Assembly (NCBI GenBank): GCA_024114885.1
Contig: CP099426.1
Span: 1,612,001 to 1,676,000 of the forward strand
Source: Septoria linicola
Lineage: Eukaryota; Ascomycota; Dothideomycetes; Mycosphaerellales; Mycosphaerellaceae
Direction of reading: 5' to 3'
Length of the DNA: 64,000 bases
Shown here: in pieces, positions 8,901 through 18,991 of the stretch
How positions within the stretch are numbered: the first letter of the stretch is position 1
How the letters are laid out: each line of letters begins with the position of its first letter
Position numbers and translations under genes: made by a program
The notes under the pieces: generated by a model
The model's database searches: none
What the model saw: the letters and a program-made list of their open reading frames with translations, nothing else
Told to the model about the DNA's origin: nothing

Positions 8901-10601
8901 TCAATATCTACTCAGCCATTCCCAGGTGCGCTCCGAAAGCTGAATGTCTCTTCTAGTGTAGGGATACTCAGCAGCTACAGCTTCACTCTCCGTATCTTGT
9001 GCACCGAGCGAGATTAAGTGATTCAAGACAAAGGGTGGGAGTTCTGCCTTCGCGTAGTCCACAGGTAGCCCAAATCCTACATCGTAATTCGGGTCCACTC
9101 CGGCCTCTACCAAGAGTGTTAAAGCTGTCAAATTACAGACAGTGAGCGATAGTGCAAACACTATGTGCAAAAGCCGACCGTCGTCGCGTGTGACCAATTC
9201 CGGACAGCGTTGAAGCAGCAGTCGGATTACTCGAGGCTGAGCATTCCTAGCAGCACTGTGGAGTGCTGACTCGGGATCGGCGCCATGGTGTAGCAGGAGA
9301 GTGACAGCTTCTTCTTGTCCATGTGCCGCAGCGCCAGCGATCGGCGAGCCATCCAAATCGTTCAAGCTATAGTGATTGACGTCTCCGCCACGTTCGATGA
9401 GGAGCTGTATTATGCTGAATCGACCAAGTGATGCAGCCAGAGGGAGCGCGCCACGATTGCCACGGCTGGAAGGGTAAGGAAGTGCATTGGGATCAGCACC
9501 TTGATCTAAAAGCATCTCCACAACGTTCAAGCGATTGCCGCGAATAGCCTCCCACATCATTTCGTTCTCCAGGAATTCGAAGTCTCTGATACACTTGCCA
9601 ATCGCAGCAAACACAGCGTCGATGAGGTCTAAGCGGCCGGCTCTTGCCGCAGCCAGAGCAACTCGTAGATACTCGAGACTATTCTCCGGCATTCGGGTAC
9701 TGGGCTCAAGCAGAATATGTACGATTTCCGTATGGCCTGCGGAGGTGGCAGCTCGTAGCGGGCTTGGGTCTCTCTTGAATAAGCAGGCCCGTTGTCTGTA
9801 GTGGTCCTGACCAGCCCAGTCGGCTTGTGTTTGGATCAGCGAATGCTGCTTCCATGAAGGAAGCTCTTGCTGACTCTCAGCACCCTGGTCCAAGAGAAAG
9901 AGTACCAAGTCGACGTAGCCTCCCATAGCAGCCACTGTAAGGCAGTTATCAAAATATGTTGTGAAGCCATTGATACCAGCCACGTCCGTAGTGCAGTCCT
10001 CACTTCTCAGTACCAATTCTAACATGGTCCGATCACCAACGATGCAGGCGGCACTGAGGAGGTTCTGAGTCTCGATGGGTCCATCAATAACCCCGACGCC
10101 ATCCATCTTAACCGCTGCTGCAACAGATTCATTTCGCGATAACAAAAGCTGATCGTCGAGGCCAGGGCAAAGTCTTTCGAAAGCCTGGCAGATCTTTGAC
10201 ACCACACGTAGGTATGGTTCGCTTGATATAGAAGCAGATTTCGATTTCCGAAGGATGATTTTCCCTCGGAGCCTGGGATGCATCCGGCGGGCGAGATTAG
10301 GTGTCACCGGGTCGTTCATATCGACGACTTGACTTGCACATATTGCGTGCAGAATCGCTTTGTCGAATTCTCTACATACTGCCCGTAGCAGTACGGCTTT
10401 CTGGATGCCGATCATGACCACAAGAGATTCCACGATGTCCTGGAATATCTCGGGCGGGTAGCGCTTGAAGGCACCCATCTTGTCGTTCTGCGCCATACCT
10501 AGGAGTGAGGTTTGTTGTGGACTCATAGCTCTGTGCATAGTTAAGATTTGGTCGTTGTAGACAGCAGAGACGGCAGCCTCGAGTGAATGTTTCGTCTCCA
10601 T
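8901..10601 (-). CDS. F-box-like ankyrin-repeat protein
   Basis: A 566-residue protein from one exon. The ATG at 10601 (METKHSLEAA) is the first in frame. Residues about 40-90 contain FKRYPPEIFQDIVESLV...AVCREFDKAIL, which resembles a degenerate F-box. From about residue 180 onward a series of roughly eight ankyrin-type repeats is visible, with typical cores such as LTVAAMGGYVDLVLFLLDQGA, PLRAATSAGHTEIVHILLE, NVVEMLLDQGADPNA, ALPLAASLGRFSIIQLLIERG, AVTLLLHHGADP and ALTLLVEAGVDPN. No signal peptide or membrane segment. F-box/ankyrin proteins are common in filamentous ascomycetes, where substrates are mostly unknown; a role as a ubiquitin-ligase adaptor is inference and the F-box call is weaker than the ankyrin call. 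Confidence 0.8.
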   Translation of the reverse strand: METKHSLEAAVSAVYNDQILTMHRAMSPQQTSLLGMAQNDKMGAFKRYPPEIFQDIVESLVVMIGIQKAVLLRAVCREFDKAILHAICASQVVDMNDPVTPNLARRMHPRLRGKIILRKSKSASISSEPYLRVVSKICQAFERLCPGLDDQLLLSRNESVAAAVKMDGVGVIDGPIETQNLLSAACIVGDRTMLELVLRSEDCTTDVAGINGFTTYFDNCLTVAAMGGYVDLVLFLLDQGAESQQELPSWKQHSLIQTQADWAGQDHYRQRACLFKRDPSPLRAATSAGHTEIVHILLEPSTRMPENSLEYLRVALAAARAGRLDLIDAVFAAIGKCIRDFEFLENEMMWEAIRGNRLNVVEMLLDQGADPNALPYPSSRGNRGALPLAASLGRFSIIQLLIERGGDVNHYSLNDLDGSPIAGAAAHGQEEAVTLLLHHGADPESALHSAARNAQPRVIRLLLQRCPELVTRDDGRLLHIVFALSLTVCNLTALTLLVEAGVDPNYDVGFGLPVDYAKAELPPFVLNHLISLGAQDTESEAVAAEYPYTRRDIQLSERTWEWLSRY

Positions 10602-11284
10602 AACATCAGGTGGGCAGTACCTGCGCAATGATCGTGTCCATCATCAATATCAGAATAGATCACTCAGTGGAGCTGGCGCTTGATGCACATGCCCCTGACA
10701 GAAGAGCCAACAACTTGATGGATCCGGAGGTGATCGCGTGCCATGGCAGTAAAGTGGATGTCAAGGTGCTGAGGAGGCGCAGGCGCGTAGATGGCAGGGT
10801 TTATGGACGCCAAGCCTCGTAAACTTGCCGACTTCAGTTCTTCCGAAACCTGTGCCTCTTCCGTACATTGAACCTGGTGTCAATATCGACAATTGTGCCC
10901 ACAGTTGGCTTCCAACATCAGCTCACACTAGTGATGCCGCTAGAAGACTGCGGCACCAACAGTCAGTGGAGATATGATGCCTGCAAGCAGTACTTCGCGC
11001 CAACAGCGACAGCCGCAGAGGGCAATCTAGAGCATGGCAACGAGCAGCAACCTTCGCAGCAGCACTAACGTCTTGTAGGAGCGAGATATTCTAAGAAAAG
11101 ATGTTCATCATGAAAGGCCGACTCCAGAGTCCTCGCGATGAAATGCGCACATGTATAATACACGGCGAAGGGGCCGTGGAACAGATATCACTACAATCGA
11201 CAGCATTATCACACTACCTTCGATAGACTTGCTTCCATCGAAGTCTACATTATATTCATATCTCACAGCTACAGCTAAATCATC
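10602..11284. other. Divergent intergenic region, 683 bp
   Basis: Lies between the start of the ankyrin gene (minus) and the start of the secreted proline-rich gene (plus), so it contains both promoters. An A/T-rich stretch with a TATATT-like element lies about 40 bp upstream of the ATG at 11285. No gene seen. Confidence 0.5.
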
Positions 11285-12544
11285 ATGAAGCTCAATATCG
11301 GCAGAAATGCCTGCATCGCTGCGACCATTCTGAGCTATCTGAGTGGTTTTGCACTTGGACATCCCCTCCGGCCTGATGCGAGAAGAGATGATCAGGCAAT
11401 CGATACGACGGAAGGTCTGGCCACTGGACCATCAAACAATAGATATCATGAGATTCAGCACATCCCGCTCCAAGACACACTTGTGGCCGCCTCGTTCGAC
11501 AGAGAGCTGGAATCACGAGGCCTGCCAAAATTACCCAAGGTCGTTGGTCGTCCGCCGCCTCCTCCTCCCCTACCAGCGCCCAGACCCGGTGCTGCAGCTC
11601 CCGCCGCCGGGATCAGGCCACCTGGCGTATCTGGCCCCTCGACCGGTTCCGCAGCTGGTTCACGGCCAGCACCTGGTGTTGCACCTCCACGGGAACCGAC
11701 ATCACCGCGTGCTGACCCACCCTCGCCAAAGCCAGATTGGCAGCCAATACCACTGGATAAAGTGCCAGGCAATGGCGGTGGCGTTGGTAACGAACCCAAA
11801 GCGATGACCGACTACGAGACGCTTGGTCGTAAGCAGCTGGACGAGTACGAGGCGAAGGCTAAGAGTGATAGCCCAGACGTAGCTCTCGTCAAGACCGAGG
11901 CAGAACTAGCTCAGCATCCAAAAGACCAGGCCTTCCTGGACGTACGAGAGGTGAGCGGCTACAAAGTGGATGAGCAAGTCATTCACACAAACGATCCCGC
12001 TCTCAAGGCACTGAAGAACTTTGGGTCGTCCGATGTTGGCTTCAGTCTGAAGGACAGTCCAAGCATGACGAGACAGGTGGTAGTCACCAACAAGGAGAGT
12101 GGCGAGATGATCAACCGCGGAACATACGATACCGATGGCAAATTTATCGTGTACCAAGACGCTTTCAAAGACGCGCAGAAGGACGTCAACCCGAAGATCC
12201 CACTCAACGAGATCGGCGTGCAGAACTTCAAGAATGCAGCCGGAGACAAGGCCAAGAATCTCAAGGCAGTCTACCTGACTGATGTTCAGAACAAAGAGCT
12301 CTGGGGCATCGTTCGACAGAACTATGATGATGTGAAGCAGCCATTCGAACAGGTCTTGACCTTTCAGCGCGGCACTCCACAGTTCGACCGCATCATGGGT
12401 AGTCCGAACTTCTCTAGCAAGTTCTACTCCTTTGGCAATCACCACAACGCCCTCGGTAACAAAGTGCCCGACAAGGTCGTTGTTGCACCAAAGCAGGCGC
12501 CCGAGGGCACTGGAGGACTCACACTCGCTGTTGTTTTCAAGTAA
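11285..12544 (+). CDS. Secreted proline-rich protein with a cysteine-free C-terminal domain
   Basis: A 419-residue protein from one exon. Residues 1-25 (MKLNIGRNACIAATILSYLS followed by GFALG) form a clear signal peptide. A linker of about residues 88-155 is very rich in proline, alanine and glycine (PPPPPPLPAP, then GAAAPAAG). The rest, about residues 175-419, looks like one globular domain, with blocks LDVREVSGYKVDEQVIH, TRQVVVTNKESGEMINRGTY and FYSFGNHHNALGNKVPDK. I do not recognise the domain. The mature protein contains no cysteine, unlike typical apoplastic effectors. It could be a wall-associated protein, an enzyme or an effector; extracellular export is inferred from the leader only. 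Confidence 0.8.
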   Translation: MKLNIGRNACIAATILSYLSGFALGHPLRPDARRDDQAIDTTEGLATGPSNNRYHEIQHIPLQDTLVAASFDRELESRGLPKLPKVVGRPPPPPPLPAPRPGAAAPAAGIRPPGVSGPSTGSAAGSRPAPGVAPPREPTSPRADPPSPKPDWQPIPLDKVPGNGGGVGNEPKAMTDYETLGRKQLDEYEAKAKSDSPDVALVKTEAELAQHPKDQAFLDVREVSGYKVDEQVIHTNDPALKALKNFGSSDVGFSLKDSPSMTRQVVVTNKESGEMINRGTYDTDGKFIVYQDAFKDAQKDVNPKIPLNEIGVQNFKNAAGDKAKNLKAVYLTDVQNKELWGIVRQNYDDVKQPFEQVLTFQRGTPQFDRIMGSPNFSSKFYSFGNHHNALGNKVPDKVVVAPKQAPEGTGGLTLAVVFK

Positions 12545-13041
12545 GGCTCACTCGAGGGGCCGATTAGCATAGATGTTCAAGATTTCCAGTAAAGGTATAC
12601 AACGGAGTCAATGGTCGAATTCAAAAGAGGAATGAATATACAGCATAGGCTTTTATACAAACTCACTGAGTAGAAAAGGTCTCAAAACATTTACGATCTC
12701 GTGTTCGCACGAATATAACCTCTTTGGCGTAGTGCCATCCTTCCGCATCGAAATCGCCGAATCATATATCACAATGTCACAATTCGCACCTACTGAAGAC
12801 CAGAAAGGCATTCGACAGCCTGAGGAATCGAAAACTGTCACCATATTGCATGCTTGACCAGACTTGCCATTCTTACCATGTTCTTGTTCTGATGTATGAT
12901 CTAGCAAGTGCAAGAGAAGTGGTTGTTCTGGCCAAGCCTCGATTCGGCCCCACCTGCAGCCGCATGCCGCATGTGAAGTCACTGCCGCTGCGAAGCTCAT
13001 CAATGAACATAAACAAAACACATCTTCACCAACTTTCCGCC
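12545..13041. other. Intergenic, 497 bp
   Basis: 3' flank of the secreted protein gene and promoter of UPF3. An open frame in phase with UPF3 extends upstream to 12850, but its start lies before the conserved N-terminus and is not adopted. Confidence 0.5.
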
Positions 13042-14739
13042 ATGGCGCCGAAAGTATTGGCGAAGAATGAGGGCGCTAAGGGCGTCCTGCCCGTCAACGC
13101 TGCCACGCGAGCAGCAGTGGCAAAAGGACCTGCGCCGCGACTGAAACTCGAAGTGCGCCGGCTACCACCAGGACTGACGCTATCGGAATTCGAGGAAATC
13201 TTGGGAGAGGACTGGAAGTTGGGAAATGGCAAAGTGGATTGGAGAGAGTACAGACAGGGCAAAGTGACGCAGTCGCTAGGCAAGGTGCCCGAGCAGAGTC
13301 GCTGTTACGTGCATCTTATCAACGAAGCCGCCATTGCTGCATTTGAGGCTCGTTTCCTTGCTGTCACTTTTCAGGACAAGGCAGGAACGTATAAGAACCC
13401 TGATATTAAGCACCTTCCACCGACTCTGGGCTTTGCGCCCAATCAAAGGACTACCATCAGCACGAAGCTGAGGACAGACAATCGGCAGGGCACCATCGAC
13501 CAAGATCCGGAATTTATTGCCTTCCTCGAGGCCGAGACGCAGCCAATCGCACGACCAAATGCACTGGATAGTGCCACAGTGGACACGGAAAAAGTGGAGA
13601 AGACGGTTGTTAAGAGTACACCGCTGATCGAAGCGTTGCGGGAGAAGAAAGCACATAAGGCAAAGGCAGCAGAGACCAAGGCAGAGAGCCTTAAGAAGGA
13701 CAGCAAAGGTAATGCGCGCGCCGAAGGCAAGAACGATGCTCCTGCAGAGAAGACTGCGAAAGAGGGTAAGAACCAACAGCAGCAACAGAAGTTGGACCAG
13801 GCGTCCAAAGATGCTGTCAAGGCGGTGAATAAGCAGGTCGCCAGCAAGCAGCAACAGGCGCAGCAACGTCCAGCATCCCCTCAGCAAACGCAGCAGCTAC
13901 AAAAGGGGAATGTTCAGGTGAAGGGAAAGAAGGGAGCTCAACCAGCACAAACGCAAATTGCCAAGGCACAGAATGCTACGCCTGCAAAGTCAGTCGCAAA
14001 TGCGCCAGCATCGGCGGCTGCAGCTTCTGCTCAGCAGTCTCCAGCATCTCAGACACCACCAAAGGCACCACGCCAACGAGGCAATGCAGATGGTGAGTTC
14101 CTGTCGGGCTTCGCGCAATGTGTTCTTTAAGCTGACATCTCGGCAGGTATCAAAAAGATGCTACAGAAAGATCTAGCAGGCATCCGATCCAAAGCTTTGC
14201 CCGCTGCGAACCGCGCAGCAAGTTCAAGCACTCCCAGCACTCCCACCGCACCGGCACAGAAAGAGACACCTACAAAACCTGCTCCGACACCTCCGACAGC
14301 CCCGAAAGCACAATCTCAACCCAGACAGCAACAGCAGCAGCAACATCAGCCCGCACCTGTTGTATCGACAACCAAAGCATACCTCAAACACGCAAATCCT
14401 AGCCAGGGCATGACGGAAATACTGATTCAGCAAGCACTCTCGCAATTTGGAGACGTGACGAATGTGACCATTGACCCTAGAAAGGGCACTGCAATAGCTC
14501 TGTTCAAGGACCCAGAAGGCCTGAAGAAAGCATTTGCAGCAAAGAAGGTACCTGTGGCCAATGGGAGTGTGGAGATTCTGGAGTGGAAAGATCGTGCCAT
14601 GAACAATAGTGGGGGTAATAGAGGCGGCTTCAGAGGCGGTCGTGGTGGCGGAGCTCGTGGAGGACGAGGTGGTGGAAATGCCGCTTCACAGGCACCTGCA
14701 GCAGCCGCGCAAGCACCGAAGGGCGGCGCAGGCTCTTAG
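13042..14739 (+). CDS. UPF3: Nonsense-mediated decay factor UPF3 with extra C-terminal RRM and RGG tail
   Basis: UPF3 links premature-stop recognition to UPF2 and UPF1 in mRNA decay and shuttles between nucleus and cytoplasm. Model: exon 13042-14092, intron 14093-14146 (54 bp, GTGAGT...CTCGGCAG, GCTGAC branch site, phase 1), exon 14147-14739; 547 residues. The Smg4/UPF3 RRM-like domain occupies about residues 30-175, with LKLEVRRLPPGLTLSEFEEI, the central KVDWREYRQGK and DPEFIAFLE near its end, all hallmarks of the family. A long Lys/Gln/Ala-rich disordered region follows, then a second RRM-like module (AYLKHANPSQGMTEILI...VTIDPRKGTAIALFKD) and an RGG-box tail. ATG 13042 was chosen over an in-phase ATG-less extension because it sits 30 residues before the domain. 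Confidence 0.9.
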
Positions 14740-17700
14740 AAGAATTCACTTCTTGGAGTCGATGCACGTAAGTGCTCGCAGTCGCTTTGCAGAACTTTGG
14801 AAGCCTTTTGGACTGAAGACATGCATAGACTGATCAGTTTAGACATCATCAATGCTGTCCGAGAAGATTAACGCGTGATGCTGTGGCAGCAGATCAGACG
14901 TGGTAGCATAAGCCTATCTATACCCTCAAAATTTGTGCTTAGTCAGCTGTAATGGCTAAACTGCGAAGTCCACTCTCCTCGGTCTTCATCCCTTTCACAA
15001 ATCCATTTGTGAGGCCCCAGTTCGAACTTGGTGGTGATCATCCACTCGCTTCGGGAACGAGCGATTGCTGCGTGTGACCCTAAGCCTCTGAGGAAACCTT
15101 CAGCCGAGCAATCGGGCAGAGAACCTCAGGCCATGAAGTGGCGGCGCTGGAATAGCCTTGTCGATGGCGGGATGTTGTTGAGGGTTGTAGGGTGGGCGAC
15201 GCTTTTTGCTGGTTGGATGTAGTATCTCACTTTGGTATTGTTGTGTATGGTTTGTGATGATTGGTAGATAACTGTGAAGTTTTGGTGTGTTGGAATACTT
15301 TTGCTTTGGAGGCGGACTTCGTCGTGGAGATGCCGTGCCTTGCCCTACAGTGCAACTGAACCGCATGATGACACCACTTGCTCCTTATCTCGCAGAGCCT
15401 GCAGACGCCGACATACACACAGTCAGCTATCTCATCTCATTCACCGACACATACGCGATGTGTGAAGTGCATGTCGATATCAATACCAGAAAAGGTAATC
15501 GGAACTGATAGCAGCAGATCAGCATGGCTCCACTACTAGACATGTGGGATGTCAGATCGTCGTGGCTTGGCGGCTTCGAGAGCGAAGTTAGACGGAGGCT
15601 GATTTGCGGTCTTTTTCTTGTGGTATGTGGTGTGATGTGGAGTTGTGATGGAGAAAAGGAGATGGGACGTCGTCATGGCTGGCTGTTATGCATGGTCGAA
15701 GGATGTACATGTATTTGGGCAGTCTGATGGACTGGCTACGATCGAGACGGAATGTAGTCACGAAAATAGCTTAGACATAGCTATAGTTTCGCATAGATTT
15801 TCTGGTAACATTTTCTATGCTACTGCCAGGCTGTACCTCATTGTTCAAAGTCATCACTACGGTATAGACCCAGACAGTGCCCTTTCGAGCAGGTGGGGCG
15901 TGCAGGTTGCTTTCTCCAGGGCCTTCTCGGTGGTATACCTGGTCGAAGATCCTTGGTCGGACTCGACTCCACCACTAGCAGGACCCTTGGAGAGTGATCG
16001 CCGTGTCTTACCTGCTTTGTGAAGAAATGGTATAGACTGATGTCGTGCCATGGATCTTTTTCTGCACGCAATTTTGCTGTGGTGGAGATTTCGGGTCATA
16101 GTCGAGGAGTTGTGTCCAGGCCTAGTCTGGTTGACGCCGCACCTTGTTGTTGCGTTCGTCATTCGACGAGGATAGAGTCGGCGCCGAATGGGAGTTTTGA
16201 GAAGGTACATGCGAATGCCACCAGCGTGCTGCCATGCTGCAGCAATATCATCATCATCACCATATCCTGCTCCGAGCCTTGTCAACAATGCGTGTAGAGC
16301 GAGTCCAGGTGTTGCAAGTCCGTGCGAGACGCATCTTGATGATGAAATGCCGAGAGCCATCGCCAGCGGGCTAAAGTGTCCTAGAAAGAGAGAAGCTCAC
16401 GCACTAGACTATGCTAGAGTCCTGCCGAATTCAGCTGGACTTCGGTCAAAACATACAGTAGTTCGTCTCTGCTGGGCAATCAGGCTGGTGACATCCAGTC
16501 CAATGTCTCCTCAGCTCATCGCCTCCATTTCCAGCGCTCACAGTGAACGACCCGTCAGCGAGGTGGCGAGGCTGGCACTCGTGGGGTCGGATATCAAATG
16601 TCGGCTGCTATAGCCCGCCGCAATGTTCCCGCTGCGGCCTTTGACCCTGTCCCCAAAGCGCAGACCATCAGTTGCCATGATACGCCAGGAACAACCTCTA
16701 TCTCCAACGAGGGTCTGATCATCACCGCATGGCCGCTATGCAGCCGGACAAGCGTTGTTCGAGCAAAGCATGTGGCATACATCACATCTTCTGGTGTTGC
16801 TGAGCAAGGTTGTCCAGTGGTATGGGTTCTCAGAGGCGCATACAATCAATCCTGCACACGCTTGCAGCGTGTTTTGTACAGGAAACACCCAACTTGTGGC
16901 CGTCACCGCTCTGCTAGGGCTTCGCCATCCTTGAACAACCAGATTGCCAAGGGACAGGTATAAACGACAAGTGTCGTCAGTGTGGTCTTAGCCATGGTCG
17001 GTGAAATGCTGGAGGAACTTGTGTCTCTCAACATTCGGTGTATTCTGCCTGAACGTAAGACGGAAGAACCTCGTGCTTACTGCTGAAAGGATGCCCTCCA
17101 CAGCTTTTCGGGTCTGGGAGTTGTACAAACACAACGCTCTCGTACGGCCTCACTGTTTGATCTGTACAACTTGTCAATGGCGCGAGATGCAATCGCGAAG
17201 GCTGCAGCAGTGTCAAGTTCTGGAAGCTGACTACCGCTGCGGAAAGCAAGGCATGTTCAATAATAGAGTGCTTGGCAGAATTGATGACCTCTGGGGACGC
17301 TCGGAAGAACAGATCTGGTAAACACCGCCAGGGTCCAGCCTTGCAGAGATCTACCCCGCTGCATGGAGAATCTGTAGAATTCCAGTCGCCGCCGGTCGGA
17401 GAGAGCTCGCGGATCTGCATGTTGGATCCGTTAACGAAATCACGACAGTGGACGTGGAAGAAATCGCCCCGTCGTCTTCGCTTTCCGCTCGTTCGAGCGA
17501 TAGCCGCAGAGATGAATCGAAGATGAGACAGAGTGACTTGAGGAGGCCACAAAGCAAGAAACCGGCACATACGGCAAAACGAGCCTGGCTCGTCAAGGAT
17601 GGTATACTTCTTCCATGACGTCTCAGCGGTGTTGGAATCAAGAGCGCTGCCTTTGCGCACGAAACCAAACGATGTGAATGCTGCCCGTGGCATCCGCATC

Positions 17701-18601
17701 GTTGTAACATATCGTCATCTGTAACTCTCTGATCCGGACGGATGTCAGTCGCACGTACGCGGTCTCAATCAGCGCCTGCGTCCCTTTGTAGCGTGGACTG
17801 GTATGTTCCGAGAGGAATGTCGGTCCGCAGAATTCTGTGCGATGCCTCTCGGGGAAGCGGTGATGTGGCTTCGAACTACGAGGTGGTGACAGGCAAAAGC
17901 CGTCCTCTCCACGTTTCCAAGAAATGTACCCCGTGTCGTAGTCTGTTCTAAGAACATAAACTTTCCTGATCTCGCCGAACATGTGAAGGCCTCGGCGTGG
18001 TACAGCAGTGCTGCCTGCTGGCCGCAACTGCGACGTGGAGTCATCAGCTCGCGCAGTCAGCTGGAAACAGACGCTGATTGCGAGACGTGGGCATTAGAGA
18101 TGTGTCGCAGTACATCCCATGGCCTTGGGGTTACATTAACCGGTGATGATGTCGTGGAAAAGCAGACCGCCGAGAAAAACGCAGGCATAGGCTGAAAGTC
18201 GGGGAGCGTGTCGCGATCTGCAGCCCTTGCACGGCTCATTTCTTCACCGTCACATTTTCACGGATCTGAGCCGCGGTGATGGCGGACTTTTGTAACGCGA
18301 AAACCTGGCTCCGGCGAGTCCTCTCGGCTGAGAGTGGGAGTCAGGTCGATATGTCATAAACCGTCCTGTTCCAGCCAGCATTCCGCGTGCTTGCATCCAA
18401 ACTTATCACACGGGCTTTGTCATTCTTCGCCTTTCAAATCAGGAACCAGTCGCAAGGTCGTACTCCGACTGACCAACACGACTTTCCATATATAGCAGCT
18501 GTATGCAGTCTTTCATATGTGCTGCCTGACGCCCACGCGAAATCGACAACGAACTGCCAAAACCTCAACAGCATAACAAAGATCGATCAGACACACAAGA
18601 A
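14740..18601. other. 3.9-kb gene-poor stretch
   Basis: No frame here gives a recognisable or convincingly coding protein. The longest are 223 codons on the minus strand (17028-17699, with CRMCRFLALWPP) and 167 codons on the minus strand (15857-16360); both are rich in rare residues and lack start context or homology that I recognise. A short ATC tandem run sits near 16249-16260. Base composition is not visibly AT-skewed, so there is no sign of heavy RIP. It may hold non-coding RNA or decayed genes. Confidence 0.45.
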
Positions 18602-18991
18602 ATGTCTTCATACACTTCGAGCCGAGGCTCGACACCATCGACATCACCGACGCGTGCCATGTCAATCGCGTCGCGTTACTCACACCGCGATAGCTTCTCT
18701 TCTGGAACAACATCGACAACTTCAAACCTCGCCGATCCATACTCGTCGTGCACAGGATACGCGTCGAGGCGATGGAGTGGTCGACCAAGCGCGTACATTA
18801 GTGACGCAGACCTCTTTGGCGATGACGAGGACGAGCACTATCTGAGTGAGCCGCCGCCACCACCACGACAAGCAGAAGCTTGGCTAGCAAGACCACTTCT
18901 GCCTCCAGTTGTTCCCATCAAGCCACGCAGTTGTAGAACCGAGCCCAAGAAGGAGCGCCGCAGCAGTTCTGGTGCGAGCAAGAAGGAGTGA
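18602..18991 (+). CDS. Small serine-rich disordered protein (129 aa)
   Basis: One exon, true ATG in good context (AGAAATGTC). The N-terminal half is Ser/Thr-rich; a conserved-looking core RPSAYISDADLFGDDEDE is followed by a PPPPPRQAEAW stretch and a lysine-rich tail (KKERRSSSGASKKE). The core block resembles one in small unannotated ascomycete proteins. No domain, signal peptide or membrane segment; probably intrinsically disordered. Function unknown. The biased composition and clean start support a real gene despite its small size. Confidence 0.7.
   Translation: MSSYTSSRGSTPSTSPTRAMSIASRYSHRDSFSSGTTSTTSNLADPYSSCTGYASRRWSGRPSAYISDADLFGDDEDEHYLSEPPPPPRQAEAWLARPLLPPVVPIKPRSCRTEPKKERRSSSGASKKE

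Noticed and set aside
12850..13041. Upstream in-phase extension of UPF3
   Set aside because: It precedes the family's normal short leader and has no conserved content; ATG 13042 suits domain spacing.
15008..15042. tRNA-like T-loop (CAGTTCGAACTTGG)
   Set aside because: The T stem does not close, and no matching A box, anticodon arm or acceptor stem was found at tRNA distance.
2884..18000. Search for transposons, terminal repeats or RIP-mutated AT-rich islands
   Set aside because: No transposase, reverse transcriptase or long repeat was visible by eye, and base composition stays even.
17028..18027. Possible HET-domain gene on the minus strand (CRMCRFLALWPP)
   Set aside because: The two frames overlap out of phase, lack the HET core motifs, and the rest of the translation has no coding character.
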